64,000 nt of DNA from Turicibacter sp. TJ11. Its GTDB lineage: Bacteria; Bacillota_I; Bacilli_A; MOL361; Turicibacteraceae. The notes beneath the pieces are model-generated. The model was not told the origin of the DNA. It saw only the letters and a program-made list of their open reading frames with translations, and made no database searches. Shown here one piece after another: positions 25,511-35,500 of this stretch. The position numbers and the translations under genes were made by a program. The stretch is from assembly GCF_021497505.1 (NCBI RefSeq), contig NZ_CP069349.1, positions 1,017,861 to 1,081,860 of the forward strand, written 5' to 3'. The number at the start of each line of letters is the position of its first letter. Within the stretch, counting starts at the first letter, position 1.

Positions 25511-27468
25511 ATCCGTTCCCCCTTTAAAATGGATGCCATTTTTAATTTTTCTAATTGCTTTGTCTTATATCCGATATAAATCAGTTCAATCACGGTTAGA
25601 AAAAGACTCAATCCTATAAAGTAAACGCCTATTTCTATCAATAGGAACTGACCAATAATCATCGCTAGTAAACAACTTATTAATGAAAGAAGAAGTGTTA
25701 ACCCAACTAAAACTTTTTCTCTTTCAAACAAACTATACCCGAGTGTCTTTTTTAAAACCATTTCCATCGCTTTAAAACTATATTCTAGCCGTAATACAAA
25801 TAAAATCATGACACACTCAAGGGAAATCATAAAAATGGGCAATAAGGCTGTTAATTTCATACAACGCTTAGCCATCGCCCAATTATACTGATACAACTCA
25901 TACACATTCGTTTTCTTTAAAATTTGATTTTGTATTCCATAATCCTTAATAAATTCAGAAAATTCCTCATCAGATATATCATACATCACATCGTAAGCAT
26001 AATATATCGCATTTCCAGTTGAGTCATGTTGGATCGTTGTTTGATTTAAAAGGATAACAGGATTTTTTGAATAATAACTGCGATACGTATACATCGGGTC
26101 ACTAATTCCAAGTAAGCGCACCTCTTCCTCATACAGAATAAACTCAATCAACGACAAGTCGGTAAATGCCTCCCCTAAATACATGCGTACCATCATTTGA
26201 AAATACGCTTTAAAATTCGCTTCTTGTTTAATCGATGAAGGGGTGAGAATATAAACCTTCTCCTCCGTACACTGACTTAAAACATCTGCAATCGGACTAT
26301 TTTGCTTAAGCAACTCACGTTTTGTTTGTTCATTAATTAAACGAACCGTATGCTCTTCATCTGATAAATCAGCATACATCAAACTCTGATTTTCAAACGT
26401 CTGATGAAATTTTTGAATGATCTCACTCGTTCGTTCCCCCGTTAAATCATCTTCTAACCGATAATTAATCTGATAATAAGCATAGTCTTTGTGTGCTTTA
26501 AAAAAATCACGTTGCTGATAATAATCATATCCTTCGACAAAAACGATTAAATTTAAAGTGATTAATAAAAGTGTGAGAACAAACGTAATGGCTTTTATTC
26601 CATAACTCACGAAAAGTAAGCCTTGACCATTGACATCCTTTGCTAAATCTTTTTTTAGCTGATACCTCAGGCTAAACAGCCATAACACACCATTCATTAT
26701 CAAAAAGATGACTAACATCCAAAAACTTAATGAGGACATAAACGTAACATTTGAAACCTTAGATAATAAAAGACTTCCAAGGGCATAACTCCCGCTAAAA
26801 ACAAATGTATCTGCTAAAATATTTCGCCAAACAAATTGACGAATATCCTCACCTAGCATGTAGCGTACCATTCGTTCTTTTTTACTAATTAACATCTCAT
26901 AAGAGGACATGAGTAAAATAATCGCAAAACTTCCACCCCAAACAAGCACTAAATTCGCTACCGTCTGTTGATCGGAAGAGTAAAGTTTTGGCATCCCCCC
27001 CGAATATTTATCAACTAACTGGGTTTTAAAGGCTCTTAATGTTTCAACATCTTCCCCGATAAAATAACAAGATTTCATCTTCTTAATATTTAAAAATTCA
27101 GTAATCGGTCGTAACATGACCTCCGTTTTTCCAACAAATAAACTATCGTATTCTTGAGTTTTAATTTGGCGATTCTCTAAGCTTTTTAACGCACCTTCTG
27201 TTCCATAAATCTTAATTTCCTTTTTTATATCCGATGTTATTTCACCATCTACAAAGAAAAAATCGACATCATAACGTTCGGCCGCTTCTAAAAAATCCGA
27301 AATAATCTCTGATACCTCTGAAGTCGTCTCCTCAAAGACAAAGGTTGCTTGATAATAGCTTTCTTGAAATTGATCAAAATGAAAAATAAATAGCTCCCCA
27401 GTAAAAATCAAACTCATGGCAATCAAAAGAATCCCAATGAGATACTTCACCCACTTCACCCGACACAC
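25507..27468 (-). CDS. Bacteriocin-associated integral membrane protein (DUF1430-like permease)
   Basis: 653 residues from GTG 27466-27468 behind AAGGAAGG. One N-terminal membrane helix, an extracytoplasmic domain, three to four helices in the middle (about 170-300), a second large outer domain and three to four helices at the end (about 540-640). This FtsX/MacB-like permease architecture is the bacteriocin-associated integral membrane family found beside lactococcin 972. It pairs with the ATPase downstream (4-nt overlap) and is proposed to export the peptide or confer immunity. Confidence 0.82.
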   Translation of the reverse strand: MCRVKWVKYLIGILLIAMSLIFTGELFIFHFDQFQESYYQATFVFEETTSEVSEIISDFLEAAERYDVDFFFVDGEITSDIKKEIKIYGTEGALKSLENRQIKTQEYDSLFVGKTEVMLRPITEFLNIKKMKSCYFIGEDVETLRAFKTQLVDKYSGGMPKLYSSDQQTVANLVLVWGGSFAIILLMSSYEMLISKKERMVRYMLGEDIRQFVWRNILADTFVFSGSYALGSLLLSKVSNVTFMSSLSFWMLVIFLIMNGVLWLFSLRYQLKKDLAKDVNGQGLLFVSYGIKAITFVLTLLLITLNLIVFVEGYDYYQQRDFFKAHKDYAYYQINYRLEDDLTGERTSEIIQKFHQTFENQSLMYADLSDEEHTVRLINEQTKRELLKQNSPIADVLSQCTEEKVYILTPSSIKQEANFKAYFQMMVRMYLGEAFTDLSLIEFILYEEEVRLLGISDPMYTYRSYYSKNPVILLNQTTIQHDSTGNAIYYAYDVMYDISDEEFSEFIKDYGIQNQILKKTNVYELYQYNWAMAKRCMKLTALLPIFMISLECVMILFVLRLEYSFKAMEMVLKKTLGYSLFEREKVLVGLTLLLSLISCLLAMIIGQFLLIEIGVYFIGLSLFLTVIELIYIGYKTKQLEKLKMASILKGERI

Positions 27469-27485
27469 GCCCTTCCTTATACACT

Positions 27486-27515
27486 AAAAGTGCGAATATA
27501 ACATTCGCACTTTTT
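27486..27515 (-). terminator. Intercistronic terminator after bacteriocin gene
   Basis: AAAGTGCGAAT/ATTCGCACTTT with 5-nt loop and a short TTTT on the minus strand. It probably lets only part of the transcription pass to the permease and ATPase genes. Confidence 0.7.
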
Positions 27516-27519
27516 CATC

Positions 27520-27870
27520 TTACCATTCACAACTATAAATAACCGTTTGTCCAGAATGAACAACTTCAAGCTTTGACCATTGACCGCCAAAAGAAGACCT
27601 AGAAGTATGAACCCCTTTTCCATTTTTAATTTTAGCATAGTGGCTTGCTGACGGATGATAGGCATACGCCGTATCCTCATTAATTAAAACGGTATTATAT
27701 CCATACTGGAATTTAATTCCATTACTTCCGTTAACCGTTTTTTCCCAAGCACTCGTAAAATTACTAGTTACCGTTCTAGATACTGAACCTGCATGGGCCG
27801 TCAACTCCGCACCGCTTCCTAAAGCTATAACAGTCATTAATGCTAATCCATAGTTTCCTATTTTTCTAAT
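27520..27870 (-). CDS. Lactococcin-972-family bacteriocin precursor, apparent ATT start
   Basis: 116 codons in frame from ATT at 27868-27870, which stands 7 nt behind GGAGG and gives a proper signal peptide: RKIGNYGLALMTVIALGSG then ELTAHA, cleavage about there. The mature part of about 88 residues has the family pattern of scattered Trp/Tyr/Gly and ends IYSCEW. The first ATG (27835-27837) would cut off the basic n-region and has no ribosome site. So either ATT initiates weakly, or an ATG has mutated. Lactococcin 972 blocks septum formation by binding lipid II in Lactococcus; that activity here is inferred. Confidence 0.75.
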   Translation of the reverse strand: MRKIGNYGLALMTVIALGSGAELTAHAGSVSRTVTSNFTSAWEKTVNGSNGIKFQYGYNTVLINEDTAYAYHPSASHYAKIKNGKGVHTSRSSFGGQWSKLEVVHSGQTVIYSCEW

Positions 27871-27896
27871 TTCCTAACCTCCATCTTAAATTTCTT

Positions 27897-27930
27897 AGTT
27901 ATAGAGTCGTCTTCATTCATCTCTATAACT
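27897..27930 (-). other. Hairpin or operator at the bacteriocin transcript start
   Basis: A perfect 10-bp inverted repeat AGTTATAGAG/CTCTATAACT with 14-nt spacer. Its outer edge falls at the inferred transcription start (about 27931), between promoter and ribosome site. It can be a 5' stabilising stem or a repressor site. Confidence 0.55.
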
Positions 27931-27937
27931 AAAATTT

Positions 27938-27966
27938 ATCATAGAAACAACCTCATAAATTGTAAT
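27938..27966 (-). promoter_or_regulatory. Probable bacteriocin promoter
   Basis: ATTACA (27961-27966), 17 nt, TATGAT (27938-27943) on the minus strand. Confidence 0.55.
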
Positions 27967-28049
27967 TTTATACCTTTTTCGGTTTGAAATTTTCATCTTT
28001 TAATAACTCCTCTAAAAATCTTCTAAAAAAGAATTTTTCTATTCATAAA

Positions 28050-28096
28050 AATAAAAAACACCTTTAAGACCTTAAAGACTTAAAGATGTTTTTTAT
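28050..28096 (-). terminator. Terminator of ppaC
   Basis: Near-perfect 14-bp arms (28079-28092 with 28055-28068, one mismatch) around CTTTAAGGT, followed by T on the minus strand. Confidence 0.8.
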
Positions 28097-28109
28097 TTTC
28101 TCTCGCTAA

Positions 28110-29027
28110 TTAGGCGATGCGATCCATCACAGGAACGATTTGTTTTTTACGAGAAACAACTCCTTCAAGTAAAGCTGTGTTTTCTGTTAATTCAACATTA
28201 AATGCTTTTTCAACGATATCTTGACGATCTCCTAAAGCAATCACTTGTGAGTTACTATTTAAAATATCTGTGATAACGGCTAAGAATAAGTTTAATCCTT
28301 TTTCAGCAATGATTGCTTGCATTTGTTCTTCTAACTCTGCCTTACGAGTCATCATATCTTCGATGCTAACCACGTTAATTTGAGCAATTTCAACTGTTGA
28401 TGATCCCATTGGGAATACTTTTGCATCAATTCCTAATAATTGAGCAGCCGTTAAATCTGAAAGATCTGTTCCTGCTTTTAACATTTCTAAACCGTAAGTT
28501 TCTACATCTAATCCTGCGATTTCTGCTAATTCACGGCATGCTTTTTCATCTTGTGGTGTACAAGTTGGTGATTTGAATAATAATGAATCTGAAATGATAG
28601 CACTTGCCATTAAACCTGCGATTTTAGGCTCGATTTCAATTCCGTTTTCTTTATACATTTTATATAAGATTGTTCCTGTACATCCTACTGGTTCCGCACG
28701 GTAAAATAATGGTTCAGATGTTTGGAAGTTTGCGATGCGGTGATGATCAACAACCATTTTGATCGTTGCTTTTTCAATTCCGTTTGCACTTTGGTTAAAC
28801 TCATTATGGTCAACTAAAATCACTTCATCATTTTCAGTTACTCCATCAATTAAAACTGGAGCTTCTACTTCAAAGTGATTTAAAATGTATTGTGTTTCTT
28901 TATTAATATCTCCTAAACGGCATGCCTTTACATCCATTCCTAATTTAGTTTGTAAGTCTGTCATGACTAAAGTTGATGTAATTGAATCCGTATCTGGGTT
29001 TTTATGTCCGAATACTAATGTAGCCAT
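28110..29027 (-). CDS. ppaC: Manganese-dependent inorganic pyrophosphatase
   Basis: 305 residues, DHH superfamily family II pyrophosphatase. The metal ligands are in [12 protein letters not shown] at the N-terminus, DHNEFNQS and the DHH motif VDHHRI near residue 95; the C-terminal DHHA2 domain ends in the conserved SRKKQIVP. It hydrolyses pyrophosphate from biosynthesis in the cytoplasm. ATG follows GGAGGAATGAATA. It is a single-gene unit. Confidence 0.95.
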   Translation of the reverse strand: MATLVFGHKNPDTDSITSTLVMTDLQTKLGMDVKACRLGDINKETQYILNHFEVEAPVLIDGVTENDEVILVDHNEFNQSANGIEKATIKMVVDHHRIANFQTSEPLFYRAEPVGCTGTILYKMYKENGIEIEPKIAGLMASAIISDSLLFKSPTCTPQDEKACRELAEIAGLDVETYGLEMLKAGTDLSDLTAAQLLGIDAKVFPMGSSTVEIAQINVVSIEDMMTRKAELEEQMQAIIAEKGLNLFLAVITDILNSNSQVIALGDRQDIVEKAFNVELTENTALLEGVVSRKKQIVPVMDRIA

Positions 29028-29346
29028 TTATTCATTCCTCCTTCTGAAATTTCACTTCTCTTATTTTACACTAAATTGTCAAAAAACTCATCGTCTTTTG
29101 ATCGAAAATTACAAAATTTCAATGAGATCGCTCATTCCTTCAAAAATGATCTTCAAACGAATGATTATACTGAATATAAAAATTCTTTGACATTTAAACA
29201 CAGATAGTTATTTCATTCACTATGATGAATTTATCGCACTTTAAAAGAGTGAAATGATTAGATAGTCACTAACATGCTCATCCTGATGAACTAACAACTC
29301 TTTTTAGTTAGGTACTATTAGACGAAAATGTTGAAATTAGCTTCAA
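29028..29346. other. Non-coding interval upstream of ppaC
   Basis: About 320 bases with no convincing frame on either strand. The ppaC promoter should be in its left part; TTGACA (minus strand, near 29076-29081) is visible but no well-spaced -10 box. Otherwise nothing is seen. Confidence 0.4.
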
Positions 29347-29377
29347 AATAAAATAGAGGGAAATAATCCCTCTATTT
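29347..29377 (-). terminator. Terminator of anchored protein gene
   Basis: AAAATAGAGGGA/TCCCTCTATTTT on the minus strand with T following. The right arm contains the TAG stop of the gene. Confidence 0.8.
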
Positions 29378-29812
29378 TTTATCATTTAAATTAATCGGCT
29401 CCTCAAGTTTATACTCAATCCCATCAATAGTATAGATTAATTTTAATTTAATGTTTGAATTTTCAGAAATATTTTTATCTATAATCTTACTCACCCCCGG
29501 AAGAGTGTGGTCATACTTTTTAAACGGTTCTCCAGTCGTAAATTCAAATACCACCTCATCATTAATGTGTAGCTCCAGTCTAAAACCCGAAATTTCTTTA
29601 TCCATTTGTTTTTCAAAATAGTAAGATGCAGGAATGTATATAAAGTCATCTCCTACAAGTATATCAAAATTGGTTAAAGCTAATTCTTCAGTTGAAAAGT
29701 TGAATTCATATTCTTTTACATTTTCCTTATTAAAGAAATGAATGTAAGAAATAAAACAACAATAGACCATTAAGGCTGCAAAAACTAAGTAAAGCATAGA
29801 TCTCTTATTCAA
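29372..29812 (-). CDS. Unknown membrane-anchored protein
   Basis: 146 residues starting at TTG 29810-29812, 6 nt behind a run of six G. One N-terminal membrane helix (about 7-27), then an extracytoplasmic domain of predicted beta strands (FRLELHINDEVVFEFTTG, NIKLKLIYTIDGIEYKL). There is no lipobox. The family is not recognised. It is transcribed divergently from the MFS transporter gene. Confidence 0.65.
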   Translation of the reverse strand: MNKRSMLYLVFAALMVYCCFISYIHFFNKENVKEYEFNFSTEELALTNFDILVGDDFIYIPASYYFEKQMDKEISGFRLELHINDEVVFEFTTGEPFKKYDHTLPGVSKIIDKNISENSNIKLKLIYTIDGIEYKLEEPINLNDKK

Positions 29813-30055
29813 TACAATCCCCCCACTTAAATTTAATTTACATAATTTTCTATTTTATTATAGTATATCATATTTGGTGCAAAGATTTGCTATACAAAAT
29901 ATCCATTTATCTAAGGTACTGTTTTAAATTAAAGCTGATATATGCTAAAAAAGATGAGAGTAAAATGAACTATTTAAACTTCAACTTTAAAGTCTAACAG
30001 AAATTTCATCTAAACGATGCTCTTTAATTTAAACGCTAATTAAATCTGGTTTTTG

Positions 30056-30084
30056 TTGCCTTTTTTTATTTTATCCTCGATAAT
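30056..30084 (+). promoter_or_regulatory. Promoter of MFS gene
   Basis: TTGCCT (30056-30061), 17 nt, GATAAT (30079-30084); the ribosome site AAAGGAG follows about 30 nt later. Confidence 0.6.
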
Positions 30085-30127
30085 AGTAGAGGTTTAATTG
30101 ATTTTCTAACTTTAAAGGAGTCTGGTT

Positions 30128-31423
30128 ATGAAAAGTTATAATTTTTACAAATGGAGAGTTTGGACAATTCTTGCCTTTTCTTTAGTTCTTTCACTTTTTC
30201 ATCGTGGAGCCATGGGGGTTATTTCACCTTCAATGAGTCTTGATTTAAATGCTTCTGCTTCACAAATGAGCAATATTGCCTCTGTCACCTTTTACACCTA
30301 TGCTCTCATGCAAATTCCCGCAGGATTATTACTTGATCGATATGGGTATCGTAAAATTAATGGGATTGGAATGCTAATCACTGGATTAGGTGCGCTTTTG
30401 CTAGGCGTGACTTCTTCAATTCCTTTAGCCTATATTAGTCGATTACTCGTAGGATTAGGAACGTCTGTCATCTTCATTTCTGTTTTGAAGGCTCAAAGTA
30501 TTTGGTTTAGTCGAGATGAATTTACAAAAGCTTCTGGTCTTCTTGCTTTTATTGGAAACACAGGAGGCGTACTAGCAACTTTTCCATTAGCCTTCTTAGT
30601 GACCTATATCGGATGGCGCTTTTCAATGATAGTCATGGGAATCATCTGTCTTCTTCTATTTGTTGTCATCTTCTTTTACGTTAAAAACCATCCTAATGAC
30701 TATGGATATGAACCTCAAGGAGAAGCTAAAAACTCTTCACCTCTTCACCTTAAAGATTCATTTAAATCCGTGATTTTCAACACCGCTATTTGGCGTAACT
30801 TCTTTGCTTTATTTACATTAGTCGGATGTACAACTGCGTTTTCGGGTGTTTGGGGGACTAATTACTTAATAACCGTGTATCAAATCACAGAAACTAAAGC
30901 CTCTTTTTATATTTCCTTTATTTTAGTTGGTTTAATTGTCGGTGCGTTATGCATTCATCCGATTTTAAACTGGTTTAACCATCAACCCGTCTTATGCCAA
31001 CGAGGAGCTTCTATTTTAATGACACTTTGCTGGGTTTATTTCTTACTTATTACCGCAGGAAAACCAAGTCTCGTCGTCTTACCTATTTTATTCTTTTTAA
31101 TCGGCTTTTCAGCGACTGCACATATTTTATCATTCACTGACATTACTGATCGATGTACGAGCGATTATAGTGGTCTTGCAAGTAGTTTTATCAATGCAGG
31201 AGAATTTATTTCTAGCTCAGTGATCACTTTATTTATTGGAATTTTTTTAGATTTAACCTATACAGGTACAACGATGAATGGCGTTCGATCATATACACCC
31301 ACTCAATATCAGCTTTGTTTTTTAATCTTCTTATTCATCTCTGCTCTAGGTATTCTAACTAGCTTTATTCCATCTAAACAAGAAAAAGAAAAAATAGCTC
31401 CTTCCATTGCTTCTACGAATTAA
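30128..31423 (+). CDS. MFS transporter
   Basis: 431 residues with 12 predicted membrane helices. The MFS loop 2-3 motif is LLDRYGYRKINGIG (about residue 70), and the first half has SRLLVGLGTSVIFISVLKAQ. A central cytoplasmic linker follows KNHPNDYGYEPQG, which is common in ACS/OPA-type organic-anion importers (glucarate, phthalate, sugar-phosphate relatives). ATG follows AAAGGAG. The substrate is not determinable. Confidence 0.85.
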   Translation: MKSYNFYKWRVWTILAFSLVLSLFHRGAMGVISPSMSLDLNASASQMSNIASVTFYTYALMQIPAGLLLDRYGYRKINGIGMLITGLGALLLGVTSSIPLAYISRLLVGLGTSVIFISVLKAQSIWFSRDEFTKASGLLAFIGNTGGVLATFPLAFLVTYIGWRFSMIVMGIICLLLFVVIFFYVKNHPNDYGYEPQGEAKNSSPLHLKDSFKSVIFNTAIWRNFFALFTLVGCTTAFSGVWGTNYLITVYQITETKASFYISFILVGLIVGALCIHPILNWFNHQPVLCQRGASILMTLCWVYFLLITAGKPSLVVLPILFFLIGFSATAHILSFTDITDRCTSDYSGLASSFINAGEFISSSVITLFIGIFLDLTYTGTTMNGVRSYTPTQYQLCFLIFLFISALGILTSFIPSKQEKEKIAPSIASTN

Positions 31424-31432
31424 TCATTCCTT

Positions 31433-31462
31433 AAAAAAACAGAGACAAAGTCTCTGTTTTTT
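31433..31462 (+). terminator. Terminator of MFS gene
   Basis: AAAAACAGAGAC-AAA-GTCTCTGTTTTT (31435-31446 with 31450-31461) followed by T. Confidence 0.88.
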
Positions 31463-31528
31463 AATGACATTTTTAATGTGATTATGCTTACTATTTGATT
31501 TATTTAAAATGTCATTAAGTATATTAAA

Positions 31529-31683
31529 CTATAAATTATAGTCTAACTGAATCAATCCCGCTTCTTTCATGACACTCTGTACTTTCATCATCTGCCCATC
31601 ATTACCTACTAAATCATCTTCACCCGATAACAATAACGTAGGTCAATCATGAGGCATTTTTTTAAAATTTTTAATTAAACTAT
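31529..31683 (-). pseudogene. C-terminal relic of an alpha/beta hydrolase
   Basis: The minus strand encodes DSLIKNFKKMPHD, TGA, PTLLLSGEDDLVGNDG, then MKVQSVMKEAGLIQLDYNL and TAG. PTLLLSGEDDLVG is the segment holding the catalytic Asp of lysophospholipase/S33-type hydrolases, and the TGA replaces the usual Trp before it. No start, nucleophile elbow or catalytic His remains in the window. It lies immediately downstream of the FG-GAP paralogue. Confidence 0.65.
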
Positions 31684-31686
31684 CCT

Positions 31687-32439
31687 CTAATCTAAAACTG
31701 TCTCTGTTCCCACCACAATTTCATAAGGAACAAACGCTCCATCTTTATATGTTAAATAAATTTGAATAACACCTAAACCATCTACTGTTGCCACTCCTAT
31801 AATTCGCTGTGAAGCTAACAAATCATAGGTTTGATGATCAGCTAATGTCATAATTGGTGAAAGATCACCTAGTGGTAAGACTTCCCCTTTTAAATTATCT
31901 TTCACTTTCCCTTCAGACGTATAATAGTTCTCTAATAGTTCTTGATTTTGATTAGACAGATTGAGTTGATAAGTTTGATTTAACGTATTATTTTTAACGA
32001 CAACACCGTAATCATTGACAAAACTAATGTTCCAATCATATAACTCATTGATTTTCGTATAATCGAGCACTTCTGTTGGCTGTTTATCTTTAAAACTGTA
32101 AATATAATAATAATGAATATTTCCACTCCCACCAGAACTAATCGCTACATAGACATCGTTAATTTCATCTTTATTAAAATCACCTAAAAAAAGTGTCCCT
32201 CCATAACCACCAGTTAAATCTAATTTCTGTTCTGTTATCTCACTAGTGACACCATCAACCACATAGATTGTTAAGTCTTCTTGATAAATCGCATCTGGAC
32301 TTTTTTTATTTCCTGCTAAATAGACAAAATCATCAATTTGATCCCCTGTCACATCTGTGATTTGGCTATCAAATATATAAGGTGCATCCATTTCAACTTT
32401 TAATTCAATCTGTGGCGGGATATAAGCCTCTAAAAACAT
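31687..32439 (-). CDS. FG-GAP/VCBS-like protein, paralogue 2
   Basis: 250 residues without signal peptide. It shows two Ca-binding-type loops: DVTGDQIDDFVYLAG (about 28-43) and GDFNKDEINDVYVAISSGG (about 90-108). The C-terminus TYDLLASQRIIGVATVDGLG aligns with the corresponding part of the protein at 3626-4357. Such cytosolic VCBS proteins are widespread in endospore formers; the function is unassigned. ATG lies 8 nt behind AAAGGGG. Confidence 0.72.
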   Translation of the reverse strand: MFLEAYIPPQIELKVEMDAPYIFDSQITDVTGDQIDDFVYLAGNKKSPDAIYQEDLTIYVVDGVTSEITEQKLDLTGGYGGTLFLGDFNKDEINDVYVAISSGGSGNIHYYYIYSFKDKQPTEVLDYTKINELYDWNISFVNDYGVVVKNNTLNQTYQLNLSNQNQELLENYYTSEGKVKDNLKGEVLPLGDLSPIMTLADHQTYDLLASQRIIGVATVDGLGVIQIYLTYKDGAFVPYEIVVGTETVLD

Positions 32440-32529
32440 ATGAACAAGCCCCTTTCAAACTTAAGTTACTCTTAGTATAACCAGTTATGAAAAACCTATG
32501 AAGCTCATCCACTAAATTTGCGATGAATA

Positions 32530-32560
32530 TAAAAAGAGGTCTAGAAGCTAGACCTCTTTC
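32530..32560 (-). terminator. Terminator of the uppS-to-polC operon
   Basis: AAAGAGGTCTAG/CTAGACCTCTTT with 3-nt loop (32533-32544 with 32548-32559), T run on the minus strand, 2 nt past the polC stop. Confidence 0.9.
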
Positions 32561-32561
32561 A

Positions 32562-35500
32562 TTAAAATAATGTCATTTGATTACTTGGTGGTTGAACGGC
32601 TGCTTTAGTTGGTTTATCATTTCCAAGCTCCATATCACCAAAGACATTCATTAACTGTAATTTTTCAATTAATGTTTTAGATACTTTTCCACGCACTTGA
32701 ACATCTTTAATCGTTTTAAAAGGTTCTTCCTCTCGTGCGGCAACGATCTGACGCGCAACGTTTTCTCCTAAACCATCTAACGCTGTAAAAGGTGGAATTA
32801 ATGATTTTTTATCTTCTGAAATTTTAAAATCAACCGCTTGTGATTCTTCAATATTAAAGTTTTGGAAGTAAAAACCTCGTTCTGTCATTTCAAGCGCAAT
32901 TTCTAAGATCGTGACTAAGTTCTTCTCTTTTGGTGTGGCCTCAAATCCTTTTTCTTCAATTTCATCTAATCGTTTACGAATAGCATCTGGACCTTTGACC
33001 ATTGTTTCGATTTCAAACACATCTGCTCGTTTTGAAAAGTAAGCACAGTAATAATAAATTGGATGATGTACTTTAAACCAAGCAATTCGAATAGCCATTA
33101 AAACGTAGGCTGTGGCATGGGCTTTTGGGAACATGTACTTAATTTGACCACACGACCAAATGTACCACTCTGGAATATTATGCTTACGCATCTCTTCTTC
33201 GAATTCTTTCCATCCATCTGGAACTTTACTTGCCATTCCTTTACGAACGAACTCCATAATTTTGAAGGCTAATGCAGGCTCTAATCCACCGTACATTAAA
33301 TAAACCATAATATCATCACGACAACCGATAACATTTTTAAACTCGATTTTTCCGAACTTTTCATATTTACCTGAAACTAAGTCAGCCGCATTATTTAACC
33401 AAACGTCAGTTCCATGTGAAAGCCCTGAAATTTTTACAAGTTCGGCAAATGTTTTAGGTTTAGTATCCTCTAACATGTTACGAACAAACGGTGTCCCAAA
33501 CTCCGGAACCCCATACGAACCAGTCGTTGATCGAATTTGCTCTGGCGTTACTCCTAATGATTCCGTTGAGTAAAATAGTTTATAAACTTCTGGATCATCC
33601 GTTGGAATATCTTTTGGATCAATTCCTGAGATGTCTTGTAAGTAACGAATCACCGTCGGATCATCGTGTCCTAAAATATCAAGTTTTAATAAGTTATCAT
33701 GAATTGAGTGGAAGTCAAAGTGCGTTGTACGCCACTCTGCTGTTGGATCGTCAGCGGGATATTGAATCGGGGTCACGTCATAAATATCCATATAGTTTGG
33801 AACAACAATAATTCCACCTGGATGTTGTCCCGATGTTCGACGAACGCCCTCGCATCCTTTAGCTAAACGCTCAATTTCTGCTGTTCGCATTTCACGATGG
33901 GTATCTTCTAAATATCCTCGAACATATCCAAAAGCCGTTTTTTCAGCAACGGTTCCGATTGTTCCTGCACGGAAAGCAAAATCATCACCGAACACTTCAC
34001 GACAATATAAATGGGCAATGGGTTGATACTCTCCTGAGAAATTTAAATCGATATCTGGAACCTTATCTCCTTTAAACCCTAAGAATGTTTCAAACGGAAT
34101 ATCATGTCCATCTTTACGCATTTTAGTACCACAATGTGGGCAATTAGCATCAGGTAAGTCAAATCCTGATTCAGCATTTGCTAAAATATCTTGGAATGCT
34201 TCTTCTTCTGCACGAATCCCATAACGACTTTTTTCATCTTCATTCATTTTAAAGGCTGCAAATAAGCAATTTGGACAACGGTAATGCGGAGATAGTGGAT
34301 TAACTTCTGTAATATCCATTAACGTTGCAACAAATGAAGATCCGACTGATCCTCGTGATCCAACTAGATAACCATCATCGAGTGATTTTTTAACTAACAT
34401 GTGCGAAATATAATAAATAACAGCGAATCCATTCCCAATAATACTATTTAGCTCTTTTTCTAAACGATCAAGCACGTATTGTGGAAGTTCTTTTCCATAC
34501 CACTCGTAAGCACGTTCATAACACATCTCACGTAAGCGATCTTTAATACTTGGAATTCCTTTATCCTTCAAGAAATCATCAGCTGGCGTAAATAACTCAT
34601 CTTTAATCGCCTTAATCATTTCGCACTGATCCGCAATTTGATTCGGATTGGTCACAATGATTTCTTTTTGTTTTTCTTCACTTAAGAAATGAAAATCTTT
34701 ATACATTTCGTCTGTCGTTCTAAAATGCATACTAGGAATCGACTTAATATCTGGATGATTTAATGGATGGCGTCCACCTCCTATTGATGGCGTACGTGTA
34801 TAAATCTGACGATATATTTTATCTTCACGATTTAAGTGATGAACATCTCCTGTGGCACAGACGGGGATATTTAATTCTTCTCCTACCTTGATAATTCGCT
34901 CGATTGTTTGAAGAATATATCCTGCCATCTCTTTAGAGTTTAAATCAATTAAATGAGAGTAAACCTCTGGGGGTTGAACTTCTAAATAATCATAGAACTT
35001 AGCTTTTTCTTTTAACTCCTCGTATGATTTATTTAGTGCGGTTTCAAAAACCTCTCCGTTGACACAACTACTTCCAATTAATAAGCCTTCTCGATGAGCT
35101 TCTAAGTAGCTACGTCTAATTCGAGGTTGACCATATAAATCATTCGTCATCGATTGAGAAACGACTTTGAATAGGTTCTTAAATCCTACATCGTTTTTCG
35201 CTAAAATCGTGACATGCGTTGAATAATCAAGTTTAAACGATGTCTTTTCATCGACTAATTGATTAATTTCATCATGCTGCTTAATTCCTAGCTTCATCAT
35301 ATCCTTTAATAATAAAATAAAAGCTTGCCCCGTTGCACGAGCATCATAAATGGCACGGTGATGTTGTGTTAAGTCAACTTTAAAGAATTTTGATAAAGCT
35401 TTTAAGTTAAATCGTTTCATTTTGCGTTTGAATTTTTCATCAATGGTTGCGTCTGTTGCGTAGTTCCAATACACCCCAAACTCATGATGATACATGACAC

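Noticed and set aside
27477-27680. A 67-codon frame antiparallel in phase to the bacteriocin gene
   Set aside because: It lies wholly inside the bacteriocin gene and the following terminator; no start signal.
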